Shown in pieces: positions 54,753 to 62,828 of a DNA stretch of 64,000 bases. A program made the position numbers and the translations under genes. The notes beneath the pieces are model-generated. The model was not told the origin of the DNA. It saw only the letters and a program-made list of their open reading frames with translations, and ran no database searches. Numbering within the stretch: the stretch's first letter is position 1; each line of letters starts with the position of its first letter. The DNA comes from Sphingomonas caeni (GTDB lineage: Bacteria; Pseudomonadota; Alphaproteobacteria; Sphingomonadales; Sphingomonadaceae), in contig NZ_JAPDOK010000001.1 of assembly GCF_026013415.1 (NCBI RefSeq), positions 375,342 to 439,341 of the forward strand. The letters run 5' to 3'.

Positions 54753-55267
54753 GGGATCTCCCCCACCAACGCATCGAGCGGCAGCGCGTCGGTCGCGGTC
54801 CCCAGCGCCTCGCCCATCGTCATGTTCTTCTCATTGTCGCAGCCATAATAATAATAGAGCCGGCGGCTCCGCGCGCCCTTGCGCAGGCTGATATCGACGC
54901 TCGGCAGGTCGGTCGCGACCTGTTTGCACAGCGGCGAGCCCGGCTGGTAGAGCTTCTCGCCGCTCTCGGGCAGCCAGGGCGCCAGCTGTTCGCGAAAGGT
55001 CAGATATTGCTGCGGCGTCACCGCGAAGCGGCGCTCGCCGATCACCTGGGTGTGGCGGATGCCCGTGAACACCGCCTTGCCGTCCGACGAGACGGTCACC
55101 CGAAATACGGGGCAAGCGCCGAAACAGGGGCCGGTCTCATAGGTGATCGTCTCGATCCCTGCCGCGTCGACGGGCGGCGTTCCGCCGGCATTGCCGGGCT
55201 TCACCCCGGCATGCCCGCAGGCGGAAAGCGCCAGCGCCGCCGCAATGCCCAGGATCAATCGCCGCAT
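54749..55267 (-). CDS. DUF6438-like lipoprotein
   Basis: This 172-residue lipoprotein has lipobox LALSAC (Cys17). The conserved core is TYETGPCFGACPVFRVTVSSDGK, read as two halves at 50-72, which fits the DUF6438 signature (Cys-x2-x-Cys-P). A helical segment (PQQYLTFREQLAPW) follows. An upstream in-frame ATG (55285) would add 6 residues; 55267 places the signal peptide correctly. It is likely periplasmic, of unknown function. Confidence 0.78.
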   Translation of the reverse strand: MRRLILGIAAALALSACGHAGVKPGNAGGTPPVDAAGIETITYETGPCFGACPVFRVTVSSDGKAVFTGIRHTQVIGERRFAVTPQQYLTFREQLAPWLPESGEKLYQPGSPLCKQVATDLPSVDISLRKGARSRRLYYYYGCDNEKNMTMGEALGTATDALPLDALVGEIP

Positions 55268-55281
55268 TGCTCTGCTCCCGC

Positions 55282-55803
55282 TCATGCGCACCTGCCAAAC
55301 TCCTTCATGGTGGCGCGCACCGCATCGACATCACGCCGCGCCAGCGGCGTCCCGCCAAGCGGATGGATGCCCAGGTCGATCAACGCCATATAGACCGCGC
55401 AATCGAACGCCCGGTCGTCGTCCTCCGGGCACGACACCCGACGCACCGCCGGCTCGTTGTCACGATACCAGATAACCTCGGTCATCCCGCCAAATTCGAT
55501 TTTGGCGCACCGGCGCGCATTGTCGTGCATGTCGGCGGGCCGGAACGCCGCCATCCGATCGCGAAACCGCCGATATTGAGCGGGATCGAGGCGCAGTCGA
55601 ACCGGCTTGAGCCCATGGATGGCGGAGAAGCCGATCACCCATCCACGCGAAACGTCGAACTGATATTTGCGGCAAAGCCCGGTGCAGACGCCCCATCCGA
55701 TCCATTCGGCCCGGATCGTGACGGTTTCGCCCCGCTCTTCCTCGTCCTGCGGCCCGGCCCCAATCAGCGCAAGGCTCGCCAACGCCAACGCAATCCGCCG
55801 CAT
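55282..55803 (-). CDS. DUF6438-like secreted protein
   Basis: This 173-residue protein has a cleavable signal (MRRIALALASLALIGAG) but no lipobox. Its core parallels the two neighbours: IGWGVCTGLCRKYQFDVSRG and DPAQYRRFRDRMAAFRP, with extra cysteines (RRCAKIEFGG, RVSCPEDD). The three genes are tandem on the minus strand and look like diverged copies. They occupy the space between hrcA and rph, which are usually neighbours in this group. Confidence 0.76.
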   Translation of the reverse strand: MRRIALALASLALIGAGPQDEEERGETVTIRAEWIGWGVCTGLCRKYQFDVSRGWVIGFSAIHGLKPVRLRLDPAQYRRFRDRMAAFRPADMHDNARRCAKIEFGGMTEVIWYRDNEPAVRRVSCPEDDDRAFDCAVYMALIDLGIHPLGGTPLARRDVDAVRATMKEFGRCA

Positions 55804-55897
55804 CGCCACCTCTCCCTCATCGGATCGTCCGCCAAGACTGGCGCGTTCCGTTCCCACCGTCTAGGTGCGCGGATCACGATTGCAGGAGAATGAACCG

Positions 55898-56611
55898 ATG
55901 CGCCCATCCGGCCGCGCCCCCGATCAGATGCGCGCGATCAGCATCGAGCCCAATTTCACCCGCCACGCCGAAGGCTCCGTCCTGATCGGCTTCGGCGACA
56001 CCAAGGTGCTGGTGACCGCGTCGATCGAGGAGCGGATTCCGCCCTGGCTGCGCGGCAAGGGCGAGGGCTGGGTGACTGCCGAGTACGGCATGCTCCCCCG
56101 CGCCACCCATACCCGCGGCCAGCGCGAGGCGGCCAAGGGCAAGCAATCGGGCCGCACCCAGGAGATCCAGCGGCTGATCGGCCGCAGCCTCCGCGCCGTC
56201 ACCGATCTCAAGCTGCTCGGCGAGCGCCAGATCACGCTCGATTGCGACGTGATCCAGGCCGATGGCGGCACCCGCACCGCCGCGATCTCGGGCGCCTGGG
56301 TGGCGCTGCGCATCGCCACTTCCAAGCTGCTCGCCGCCGGTCTGCTCGAGCATGACCCGATCCAGCAACAGGTCGCCGCGGTCAGCTGCGGCATCTTCAA
56401 CGGAACCCCGGTGCTCGACCTCGATTATGACGAGGACAGCAATGCCGATGCCGACGCCAATTTCGTCCTCCTCGCCGACGGCAAGATCGCCGAGGCGCAG
56501 GCCACCGCCGAGGGCGCCTGCTATGACGAGGAGGGCCTGCTCCGCCTGCTCCGCCTCGCCCGGATCGGCGCGCGCGAGATTTTCGAAGCCCAGCTGAAGG
56601 CGATCCAATGA
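55898..56611 (+). CDS. rph: Ribonuclease PH
   Basis: This 237-residue 3'-5' phosphorolytic exoribonuclease trims tRNA 3' ends. It begins [20 protein letters not shown]. The phosphate-binding region [17 protein letters not shown] is at about 87-103 and the core [17 protein letters not shown] near 116-132. CAGGAGAA precedes ATG 55898. It overlaps rdgB by ATGA. Confidence 0.95.
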   Translation: MRPSGRAPDQMRAISIEPNFTRHAEGSVLIGFGDTKVLVTASIEERIPPWLRGKGEGWVTAEYGMLPRATHTRGQREAAKGKQSGRTQEIQRLIGRSLRAVTDLKLLGERQITLDCDVIQADGGTRTAAISGAWVALRIATSKLLAAGLLEHDPIQQQVAAVSCGIFNGTPVLDLDYDEDSNADADANFVLLADGKIAEAQATAEGACYDEEGLLRLLRLARIGAREIFEAQLKAIQ

Positions 56612-57243
56612 TCGGTGAAGACGAAGAGATGCCGCGCCAGGCGATCCGCAAGCTGGCCCCGGGCAAGCTGGTGATCGCCAGCCACAATGCCGGCAAGGTC
56701 CGCGAGATCCGCGAACTGCTGGGCCCTTTTGGCATCGAACCCGTCTCCGCCGCCGAGCTCGACCTGCCCGAACCCGAGGAAACCGGCACCACCTTCGTCG
56801 CCAATGCCGAGCTCAAGGCGCTCCAGGCTGCCGATCTCTCGGGCCTCCCCGCGCTCGCCGACGATAGCGGGCTGTGCGTCGAGGCGCTGGGCGACGAGCC
56901 CGGCATCTTCTCCGCGCGCTGGGCCGGCGAGACCAGGGACTTCGCCATCGCGATGCAGCGCGTCGAAGACCGCCTCGCCGCGCTGCCCGAGGGCACCGCA
57001 CGCGACGCCCATTTCGTCTGCGTCCTCGCGCTCGCCTGGCCCGACGGCCATCTCGAATGGTTCGAGGGCCGCGTCGATGGCACCCTCGTCTGGCCGCCGC
57101 GCGGGGGCAACGGCTTCGGCTACGATCCCGTTTTCCAGCCGCTCGGCCATGCCGAGACGTTCGGCGAAATGGACCCTGTCGCCAAGACCCCGCTCACCCA
57201 CCGCGCCCGCGCCTTCGCCCAGCTGGTCGAGGCGGTGCTCTGA
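56608..57243 (+). CDS. rdgB: dITP/XTP pyrophosphatase
   Basis: This 211-residue RdgB/HAM1 family enzyme removes non-canonical purine nucleotides (ITP, dITP, XTP). It shows [10 protein letters not shown] at about 25-34, [11 protein letters not shown] at about 88-98, FGYDPVF near 170, and the terminal [13 protein letters not shown] 56608 is coupled to rph; MPRQ at 56629 is a possible shorter start. hemW, the usual next gene in this group, is absent. Confidence 0.95.
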   Translation: MIGEDEEMPRQAIRKLAPGKLVIASHNAGKVREIRELLGPFGIEPVSAAELDLPEPEETGTTFVANAELKALQAADLSGLPALADDSGLCVEALGDEPGIFSARWAGETRDFAIAMQRVEDRLAALPEGTARDAHFVCVLALAWPDGHLEWFEGRVDGTLVWPPRGGNGFGYDPVFQPLGHAETFGEMDPVAKTPLTHRARAFAQLVEAVL

Positions 57244-57283
57244 CCGAATAATATGGCTAACGCGCGTTAACCGCCAATTTCAG

Positions 57284-57308
57284 GGAACCGCAGAGTCACG
57301 GCCCCGTT
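57284..57308 (+). promoter_or_regulatory. EcfG (general stress sigma factor) promoter
   Basis: GGAAC at 57284-57288, a spacer of exactly 16 bp and CGTT at 57305-57308 match the alphaproteobacterial EcfG consensus. The start site would be near 57315, 25 nt upstream of the ATG of a 55-codon ORF that has a G-rich ribosome binding site. Confidence 0.6.
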
Positions 57309-57339
57309 GTCCGGCCAAGCGTGAAGCATGGGGGGAAGA

Positions 57340-57507
57340 ATGGGTTCGTTGCGTCAATTCGCCAGAATGATCGAACATAGCTGCGGCACGGAACGATCCG
57401 AGCCGCTTGTTGTCGCCCTGTTCGGCGATGACGATGCGCCGGAGGCGATTCCGTCCGAAACCGGGCCAGCCGGCGCGATCGAAGAAATCACGCCCCCCGC
57501 TTCCTGA
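57340..57507 (+). CDS. Small hypothetical protein, probable general-stress member
   Basis: This 55-residue protein (MGSLRQFARMIEHSCG onward, acidic Glu/Asp/Pro-rich tail) starts at ATG 57340 after GGGGGAAGA; an ATG at 57328 is in frame. It has no membrane segment and no recognised domain. Its only distinguishing feature is the perfect EcfG promoter just upstream, which suggests stress induction. It is followed by the hairpin behind tRNA-Tyr. Confidence 0.5.
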   Translation: MGSLRQFARMIEHSCGTERSEPLVVALFGDDDAPEAIPSETGPAGAIEEITPPAS

Positions 57508-57517
57508 GCGTCGAGGT

Positions 57518-57566
57518 CAGCCTTTCAGCTGGCTTGTCAGCCGTAGCTCCCGCAGGGAGCGAAGGC
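57518..57566 (-). terminator. Hairpin cluster downstream of tRNA-Tyr
   Basis: GCTCCC/GGGAGC (57546-57551 with 57555-57560) forms a tight hairpin. Outer arms CAGCCTT (57518-57524) and AAGGCTG (57562-57568) enclose it and GGCT/AGCC (57531-57534 with 57539-57542); the outer arm reaches into the tRNA CCA tail. It is related in sequence to the element behind tRNA-Ala. Confidence 0.6.
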
Positions 57567-57652
57567 TGGTGGACAGGGCTGGATTCGAACCAGCGTACGC
57601 TCTCGCGGGCAGATTTACAGTCTGCTGCCATTAACCACTCGGCCACCTGTCC
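57567..57652 (-). tRNA. tRNA-Tyr (anticodon GTA)
   Basis: The minus strand folds into an 86 nt class II tRNA including encoded CCA. The acceptor is GGACAGG/CCTGTCC, the D-arm has the GCCGAGTGGTTAA sequence, and the anticodon stem-loop CAGACTGTAAATCTG has anticodon GTA. A long variable arm and the T-arm GCTGGTTCGAATCCAGC follow. Confidence 0.96.
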
Positions 57653-57776
57653 CTGGTGCCCGCCAAAGGCGAGCGGGCCCATTGCCGCCCCGCCGCCGCC
57701 CTGTCAACGCCTTGCGCGCCCGTTCAACGCCGCATAGCGTCCCATCCATGCAAAACCCCGAAAAAAGCGCCTTCTG

Positions 57777-58526
57777 ATGGCCCGCCGCGGACACCGCCCG
57801 AGCCAGGCCCCGGCCTCGCGCCCGCGCTTCTATGGCCGCCATGCCGTGTTCGCGGCGCTCGACAATCCCGAGCGCCGCGTGCGCAAGCTGTGGGGTACGC
57901 GCGAGCTGATCAGCCAGCTGGTGATGCCCTATGACATCCCCGTCACCTATGCCGACGCCGCCGATCTCGGCCGGCTCGTCCCCGGCGACGCGCCGCACCA
58001 GGGCATCGTCGCCGAGGTCGATCCGCTCGAGGATATCTGGCTGGGCGACCTGCTCGCGCAGGGGAAGGACGGCAACCGCCCGCTGCTGCTGCTCGATCAG
58101 GTCACCGATCCGCACAATGTCGGCGCGATCCTGCGCTCGGCGGCGGCGTTCGACGCGTTGGGCATCATCACCCAGGACCGCCATGCCCCGCCCGAATCGG
58201 GCACCGTCGCCCGCGCCGCCTCGGGCGCGCTCGAGACCGTGCCCTGGGTCCGTGTCGTCAACCTGGCGCGCGCGCTCGACGAGATCCGCGACGCCGATTT
58301 CTGGCGGATCGGCCTCACCGGCCATGCCAAGGGGACGCTTGCGCAGGTAATGGGCGACGCCCCCCGCATCGCGCTCGTCCTCGGTGCCGAGGGCGAAGGG
58401 ATGCGCCAGAATACCGAGGCGCATTGCGACGAGCTTGCGCGGCTGCCGATCAGCGATAAGGTCGAAAGCCTGAACGTGTCCAATGCGGCGGCGATCGCGC
58501 TCTATGCGGTCGCGGCGCGCGGCTGA
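57777..58526 (+). CDS. rlmB: 23S rRNA (guanosine-2'-O-)-methyltransferase RlmB
   Basis: This 249-residue SPOUT methyltransferase modifies G2251 of 23S rRNA. It has an N-terminal substrate-binding domain (FYGRHAVFAALDNPERRV at about 18-35). The catalytic domain has LLLDQVTDPHNVGAILRSAAAF read across two motifs at about 101-122, LVLGAEGEGMRQ, and the knot motif ISDKVESLNVSNAAAIALY near the end. The length is normal for the family. Confidence 0.95.
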   Translation: MARRGHRPSQAPASRPRFYGRHAVFAALDNPERRVRKLWGTRELISQLVMPYDIPVTYADAADLGRLVPGDAPHQGIVAEVDPLEDIWLGDLLAQGKDGNRPLLLLDQVTDPHNVGAILRSAAAFDALGIITQDRHAPPESGTVARAASGALETVPWVRVVNLARALDEIRDADFWRIGLTGHAKGTLAQVMGDAPRIALVLGAEGEGMRQNTEAHCDELARLPISDKVESLNVSNAAAIALYAVAARG

Positions 58527-58546
58527 ACGCTCCGGGGAGGGAAGAG

Positions 58547-59281
58547 ATGAAACACTGGATCCGCGCCGCTGCATTGCTGCTCCCGCTGGCGCTGCTCAGT
58601 GCCTGCCTGTTCCAGCCCGGAAAGTTCGAATCGACGCTGACCGTCCACAAGGACCGCAGCTTCACCTTCACCTACAAGGGCGAGGTGGTGGCGCTCGATC
58701 TGGAAGGGATGAATGGCCTGCCCGGCATGAGCGCCGGCGACGCCGCCGCCACCGATGGCAGCACGCCGGACAATACCGCCGCGGCCGAGGAAGAGCAGAC
58801 CCCCGAGCAGAAGGCCGCCGCCAAGGCCGCCAAGGACGAGGAATATCGCGAACTCGCCGCCAATCTCGCCAAGGAATATGGCTACAGGACCGTCGAATAT
58901 CGCGGCGACGGCGTCTTCTATGTCGATTATGCGATCAGCGGCGTGCTGACCCATGAATTCGTCTATCCGTACAATCAGGATGCGGCGATGATCTTCCCCT
59001 GGGTGACGGTCGAGCTGCGCGGCGGCGACACGCTCAAGATCAAGGCGCCGGGCTATGCCAAGCAGGACATGAGCGGCATGGGCGCGGCCGGCGGCGGCTC
59101 GGGCGGCGACATGCCGAGCAAGACCCAGGGCAGCTTCACCCTGATCACCGATGCCGAGATCGTCAGCCAGAACAACGAGAATGGCGCGGCGAAACAGGGC
59201 GCCAACAGCGTCGTCGTCTGGCGCGTCACCCCGCGCACGACCGACGCGCCGATGGCCGTGCTGCGGGTGGCGGCGCGCTGA
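58547..59281 (+). CDS. Lipoprotein of unknown function
   Basis: This 244-residue lipoprotein has lipobox LLSAC (Cys20). An N-terminal beta domain (KFESTLTVHKDRSFTFTYKG) precedes a Glu/Ala-rich low-complexity linker with EEEQTPEQKAAAKAAKDEE. A second beta domain (about 105-170) and a Gly-rich stretch GAAGGGSGGDM follow. It starts 20 bp after rlmB and ends at the terminator at 59292. Confidence 0.8.
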   Translation: MKHWIRAAALLLPLALLSACLFQPGKFESTLTVHKDRSFTFTYKGEVVALDLEGMNGLPGMSAGDAAATDGSTPDNTAAAEEEQTPEQKAAAKAAKDEEYRELAANLAKEYGYRTVEYRGDGVFYVDYAISGVLTHEFVYPYNQDAAMIFPWVTVELRGGDTLKIKAPGYAKQDMSGMGAAGGGSGGDMPSKTQGSFTLITDAEIVSQNNENGAAKQGANSVVVWRVTPRTTDAPMAVLRVAAR

Positions 59282-59291
59282 GCCAGGAAAG

Positions 59292-59318
59292 ATTCCCCTC
59301 CCTGCAAGGGAGGGGAAT
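59292..59318 (+). terminator. Terminator hairpin after the lipoprotein gene
   Basis: ATTCCCCTCCCT (59292-59303) and AGGGAGGGGAAT (59307-59318) are a perfect 12 bp inverted repeat with a 3 nt loop. It is followed by TTGATG, a weak T-tract. The rest of the gap to 59529 has no ORF; ttctttgacattg at 59393-59405 resembles an rRNA leader but lacks a downstream RNA. Confidence 0.55.
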
Positions 59319-59529
59319 TTGATGCCCTTGCAATGTTGGATTTCGCCTGCTTGACTCAGTGCGCAGGACCGGGCGGCCCGCCCATCCGACCGTTCTTTGA
59401 CATTGCGAGACCCATCCGCGCGAACAGTGCGCGATAGTGTTACCCTGGTGTAACCTTCCGCTCGTCGGACCAGCGAACGAAACTGCGCACAGGCCTAACC
59501 TTCGCCTAACTTTCCGGCGGCGCGCGCCC

Positions 59530-59847
59530 TTAATCCTCCTCGGCGATCGTCACCTTCAGCCCGTCCAGCGCATCGCTGAACAGGATCTGGCACGAGAGCC
59601 GCGAATAGGCGTCGCGGCCCGCCGAGCTCTCCAGCAGGTCGTTCTCGTCCTCGCTCATCGGCTTCAGTTTGGCCGCAAATTCCGGATCGATATGAACATG
59701 GCAAGTGGCGCAGCTGCAGCAGCCGCCGCACAGGGCGAGCAGCTCGTCAAAGCCGTTCTCGCGGATCACCTCCATCACGCTCAGGCCCGCCTCGCCCATG
59801 ACCTCGCGTTCTTCCCCTTCCCTGGTCACGACGATAAGCTTGGGCAT
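59530..59847 (-). CDS. 2Fe-2S ferredoxin (adrenodoxin type)
   Basis: This 105-residue ferredoxin has ligands Cys40, Cys46, Cys49 and Cys86, the C-x5-C-x2-C-x36-C spacing of vertebrate/bacterial adrenodoxin-like ferredoxins (CGGCCSCATCH, SRLSCQILF). It supplies electrons to a cytochrome P450, dioxygenase or iron-sulfur assembly enzyme; no partner is adjacent. It diverges from the DNA glycosylase gene across 63 bp. Confidence 0.93.
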   Translation of the reverse strand: MPKLIVVTREGEEREVMGEAGLSVMEVIRENGFDELLALCGGCCSCATCHVHIDPEFAAKLKPMSEDENDLLESSAGRDAYSRLSCQILFSDALDGLKVTIAEED

Positions 59848-59910
59848 GACGATCTCCTGTTGTGCCGGCCGCCATGCCGCCGATCCTTTCCAGTTTCAAG
59901 GAACTACCAA

Positions 59911-60534
59911 ATGGGCCTGAGCGCCGAACAGCTTCGCAAGGGCATCGATGCGCTGTGCGAACGCGAGCCCGCCTTCGCAGCCGGCCTCGCCCGCGCGGGC
60001 TATCCCGAGCCGCGAATCCGCGAACGGGGATATGAGACGCTGCTTCGCACCATCGTCGGCCAGCAGGTCAGCGTCGCCGCCGCGCAATCGATCTGGAAGA
60101 AACTCGAGGCGGGGATCGGCGACCTGACCAACCCCGCCATCGTCGCCGCCGCCTCGGACGAAGCGCTCCGCGCCGCGGGGCTGTCGCGCCAGAAGGCCAG
60201 CTATGCCCGCAGCCTCGCCGAAGAGGTGACCAGCGGCCGGCTCGATCTCGCCAACCTGCCCGAGGAGGACGAGGAAGCGATCGCCGCGCTCACCCGGATC
60301 AAGGGCATCGGCCGCTGGTCGGCGGAGATCTACCTGCTCTTCGCCGAGGGCCGCGCCGACATCTGGCCCGCAGGCGACCTCGCCGTCCAGATCGAGATCG
60401 GCCGCCTGCTGGGCCACGCCGAGCGCCCGAGCGAAAAGGCGATCCGCGAGCTCGCCGAGCAATGGCGCCCCCATCGCGGCGCCGCGGCGATCTTCGCCTG
60501 GCATCATTACAAGGTGGATATGGACGTCATCTGA
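59911..60534 (+). CDS. DNA-3-methyladenine glycosylase (AlkA/HhH-GPD)
   Basis: This 207-residue base-excision enzyme removes alkylated purines. The helix-hairpin-helix motif LTRIKGIGRWSAEIYLL is at about 127-143, with catalytic Asp156 in WPAGDLAVQ. A substrate-binding YETLLRTIVGQQVSVAAAQSIW region is split around 41-62. AAGGAA precedes ATG 59911. It overlaps the convergent GH27 gene by 8 bp. Confidence 0.9.
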   Translation: MGLSAEQLRKGIDALCEREPAFAAGLARAGYPEPRIRERGYETLLRTIVGQQVSVAAAQSIWKKLEAGIGDLTNPAIVAAASDEALRAAGLSRQKASYARSLAEEVTSGRLDLANLPEEDEEAIAALTRIKGIGRWSAEIYLLFAEGRADIWPAGDLAVQIEIGRLLGHAERPSEKAIRELAEQWRPHRGAAAIFAWHHYKVDMDVI

Positions 60535-61852
60535 CCTTCAGCAGATCGGCTCCATGCGGCGGCAGCGTCCGGACGAGGCGCCGCCCGTCGATCGCCACCG
60601 CCTTGCGCTCCCACAGATCGCGCACGCCCGAAACCTTCGCGATCCCGATCTTCCCCAGATCCAGCTCAACCATCCGCGCCTTCGCGCCGGTGTTGAATAG
60701 CGCGACATAGCGCCCGCCATCGCTCGCCTGCGATGACCAGATCTTCGCGCCGTCGTCGACATAATGCGGCCGGCCCCCGCTGCCGTGCTGGTTGACCGCG
60801 ATCACCTCCGGGTTGGTCAGCAGCGCCAGCGTCGCCGCATCGAGATGCCGCAGATCGCCGCCCATGATCAGCGGCGAGCGCGCGATCGACCAGAGCGTCA
60901 TCAGCATGCGCTGCTCGTCGGGCGTGAAGCGCGTGTCGCGCTCGCCCAGCGCCAGCCGCCCGAGCGGGAGCATGTCGGCGTCGGGCCAGCTCTCGGGCCC
61001 GGCATAGCGCGACCAATTCTCGAGCCGGACGAACTGCGCCTCGAGCAGCGGCCATTCGTCCCAGAAATCGTCGCTGATCCGCCACATCTGGGCAAAGCGC
61101 CGGACATGCTCGGCGCGCGCGACCGGGGTTTCGCCCGGCGACAGGCTGAGCACCATCGGGCGGCCGCTCGCGAGGATCGCCTTGTGCGCCGCCTCGATCT
61201 CGGCGGCATGGGCGTCATAGGGGCGGCTCATATCGTCCATCTTGACGAAATCGACGCCCCAGGACGCGAACAGCGCGAACACGCTGTCATAATAGGCCTG
61301 CGCGCCCGGCCGGGTCATGTCGACGCCGTACATGTCGGGGTTCCAGGCGCAGGTGCTCGACATGTCGGCGATATCCTGCGCCCGCAGCTTCGTGCCCAAT
61401 ACCGGCAGGTTCGCCTTCACCGCCGCGCGCGGAATCCCGCGCATCAGATGGACGCCGAAGCGTAGTCCCATCGCATGGACCTGCCCGGCCAGCGGCCCGA
61501 ACCCCTTGCCGCCCGCGCTCGACGGAAAGCGGTTGGGCGCGGGCAAGAGCCGCCCGAGCCCGTCCATCGCCGGCTGCGGATTGTCGTTGTAGCGATAGCT
61601 GCTCGCCTCGGGCTCATACCATTGGATGTCGATGGTGAAGACGTCATAGCCCGCGGGCAGCAGCTTGGCAGCCTGGATCCGCGCGACCTCCAGCGCCTTC
61701 GCCTCGTCGATCGTCGTGGCGAAGCTGTTCCAGCTGTTCCACCCCATCGGCGGGGTCGGCGCCAGCGGCTTGGCGCGCTTGGGCAATTTCGCGGCAGCCA
61801 GCGCGGGAACCCCCAATGCTGTCGCGCCCAACATCCCTCTCCGATCGATCAT
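60527..61852 (-). CDS. Alpha-galactosidase, GH27 (second copy)
   Basis: This 441-residue enzyme has a Tat-like N-terminus (DRRGMLGATALG) and a GH27 barrel. TPPMGWNSWNSF is at about 33-44, nucleophile Asp206 in VKMDDMS, and acid/base Asp262 in RISDDFWDEW. It lacks the C-terminal carbohydrate-binding domain of the GH27 at 25882, so it may act on small oligosaccharides. It is in a minus operon with the ROK kinase and, upstream, the TonB receptor. Confidence 0.92.
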   Translation of the reverse strand: MIDRRGMLGATALGVPALAAAKLPKRAKPLAPTPPMGWNSWNSFATTIDEAKALEVARIQAAKLLPAGYDVFTIDIQWYEPEASSYRYNDNPQPAMDGLGRLLPAPNRFPSSAGGKGFGPLAGQVHAMGLRFGVHLMRGIPRAAVKANLPVLGTKLRAQDIADMSSTCAWNPDMYGVDMTRPGAQAYYDSVFALFASWGVDFVKMDDMSRPYDAHAAEIEAAHKAILASGRPMVLSLSPGETPVARAEHVRRFAQMWRISDDFWDEWPLLEAQFVRLENWSRYAGPESWPDADMLPLGRLALGERDTRFTPDEQRMLMTLWSIARSPLIMGGDLRHLDAATLALLTNPEVIAVNQHGSGGRPHYVDDGAKIWSSQASDGGRYVALFNTGAKARMVELDLGKIGIAKVSGVRDLWERKAVAIDGRRLVRTLPPHGADLLKVR

Positions 61853-62733
61853 GCCTTCAATGCCTCCAACCCCATCGCCACCGCGCCCATCGGTCCCGCC
61901 ATTGCGCCGAGCCCCGGCGGGCCGACGAGCGTATCCATGTCGAGCGTGGCGAACGAGCCATAGCCGCCGATGCTCTCGGCCAGCCGCTTGCGCAGCGGCG
62001 CGAACAGGCGCGCATGCGCGGTCATCACGCCGCCGCCGATCGCGATCCGCTCGGGCGCGAGCATCGTCACCAGATTGTGCAGCAGCCCGCCCAGATCATG
62101 GACGAACAGATCCCATAAAGGCCCATCCGTGGGCAGTTCCTCGCCCTTGCACCCGAAGCGCTTGGCGAGCGCCGGGCCCGCGATCAGCCCCTCGACGCAA
62201 TCGCCATGGAAGGGGCACCAGCCTTCGAACGCGTCCCCCGGCATCCGCGGCACGCGCATATGTCCGGCCTCGCCATGCGCGAGCCCCTGCACCGGCCGCC
62301 CGCCGGTCACCAGCCCGACGCCCACGCCGGTGCCGATGGTGATATAGGCATGGCTCGTCAGCCCCTGCGCCGCGCCCCAGCGCGCCTCGGCGAGCGCGGC
62401 GCCGTTGACGTCGGTCTGGATCGCCAGCGGCGCGGGGAAGCGCGCGGCGAAGCGCTGGGCGATGTGCGTGCCGGTCCAGCCGGGCTTGGTGGTCGCGGTA
62501 ATCGCGCCGAAATCGGGATGGCCTGCATTGAGTTCGAGCGGGCCGAAGCTCGCCACCCCGATCGCGTCGAACGTCCAGCCCGCGAGCACCGCCTCGAGCG
62601 CCGCAAGCGTGGTCTCGGGATCGCTGGTCGGCACCGTCACCTGCTCGCGCACATCGCCGGGGCCGGTGGCGAGCAAGGCCACGCATTTGGTGCCGCCCAG
62701 TTCGAGTCCGGCGATCAGCGGTGCATCGGTCAT
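61849..62733 (-). CDS. ROK-family sugar kinase (fructokinase type)
   Basis: This 294-residue kinase has the ATP motif GLELGGTKCVALLAT near residue 9, catalytic Asp in QTDVNGAALAEARWG, and the zinc motif HMRVPRMPGD followed by CPFHGDCVEGL (His...Cys-x2-His-x2-Cys) at about 175-198. The motif is characteristic of ROK fructokinases/mannokinases. It is coupled to the GH27 gene by ATGA overlap, so it probably phosphorylates the released sugar. Confidence 0.9.
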   Translation of the reverse strand: MTDAPLIAGLELGGTKCVALLATGPGDVREQVTVPTSDPETTLAALEAVLAGWTFDAIGVASFGPLELNAGHPDFGAITATTKPGWTGTHIAQRFAARFPAPLAIQTDVNGAALAEARWGAAQGLTSHAYITIGTGVGVGLVTGGRPVQGLAHGEAGHMRVPRMPGDAFEGWCPFHGDCVEGLIAGPALAKRFGCKGEELPTDGPLWDLFVHDLGGLLHNLVTMLAPERIAIGGGVMTAHARLFAPLRKRLAESIGGYGSFATLDMDTLVGPPGLGAMAGPMGAVAMGLEALKA

Positions 62734-62769
62734 GGCGCGGCGCTAGCGCACCCCGCGAACACTGCCCAC

Positions 62770-62804
62770 AAAAAACAGCGGCGGCCGGTTATCCCGGCCG
62801 CCGC
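62770..62804 (-). terminator. Rho-independent terminator of the TonB-receptor gene
   Basis: On the minus strand GCGGCGGCCGG and CCGGCCGCCGC (62794-62804 with 62778-62788) form a perfect 11 bp stem with a 5 nt loop, followed by six U (62775-62770). It lies 25 bp after the stop of the receptor and before the kinase gene, so most transcription stops here. Confidence 0.85.
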
Positions 62805-62828
62805 CCCCCTTTATTGGACGAAGGGGTG

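Noticed and set aside
59393..59405. ttctttgacattg, similar to an rRNA leader
   Set aside because: No rRNA or other RNA gene follows; the next gene is the ferredoxin on the opposite strand.
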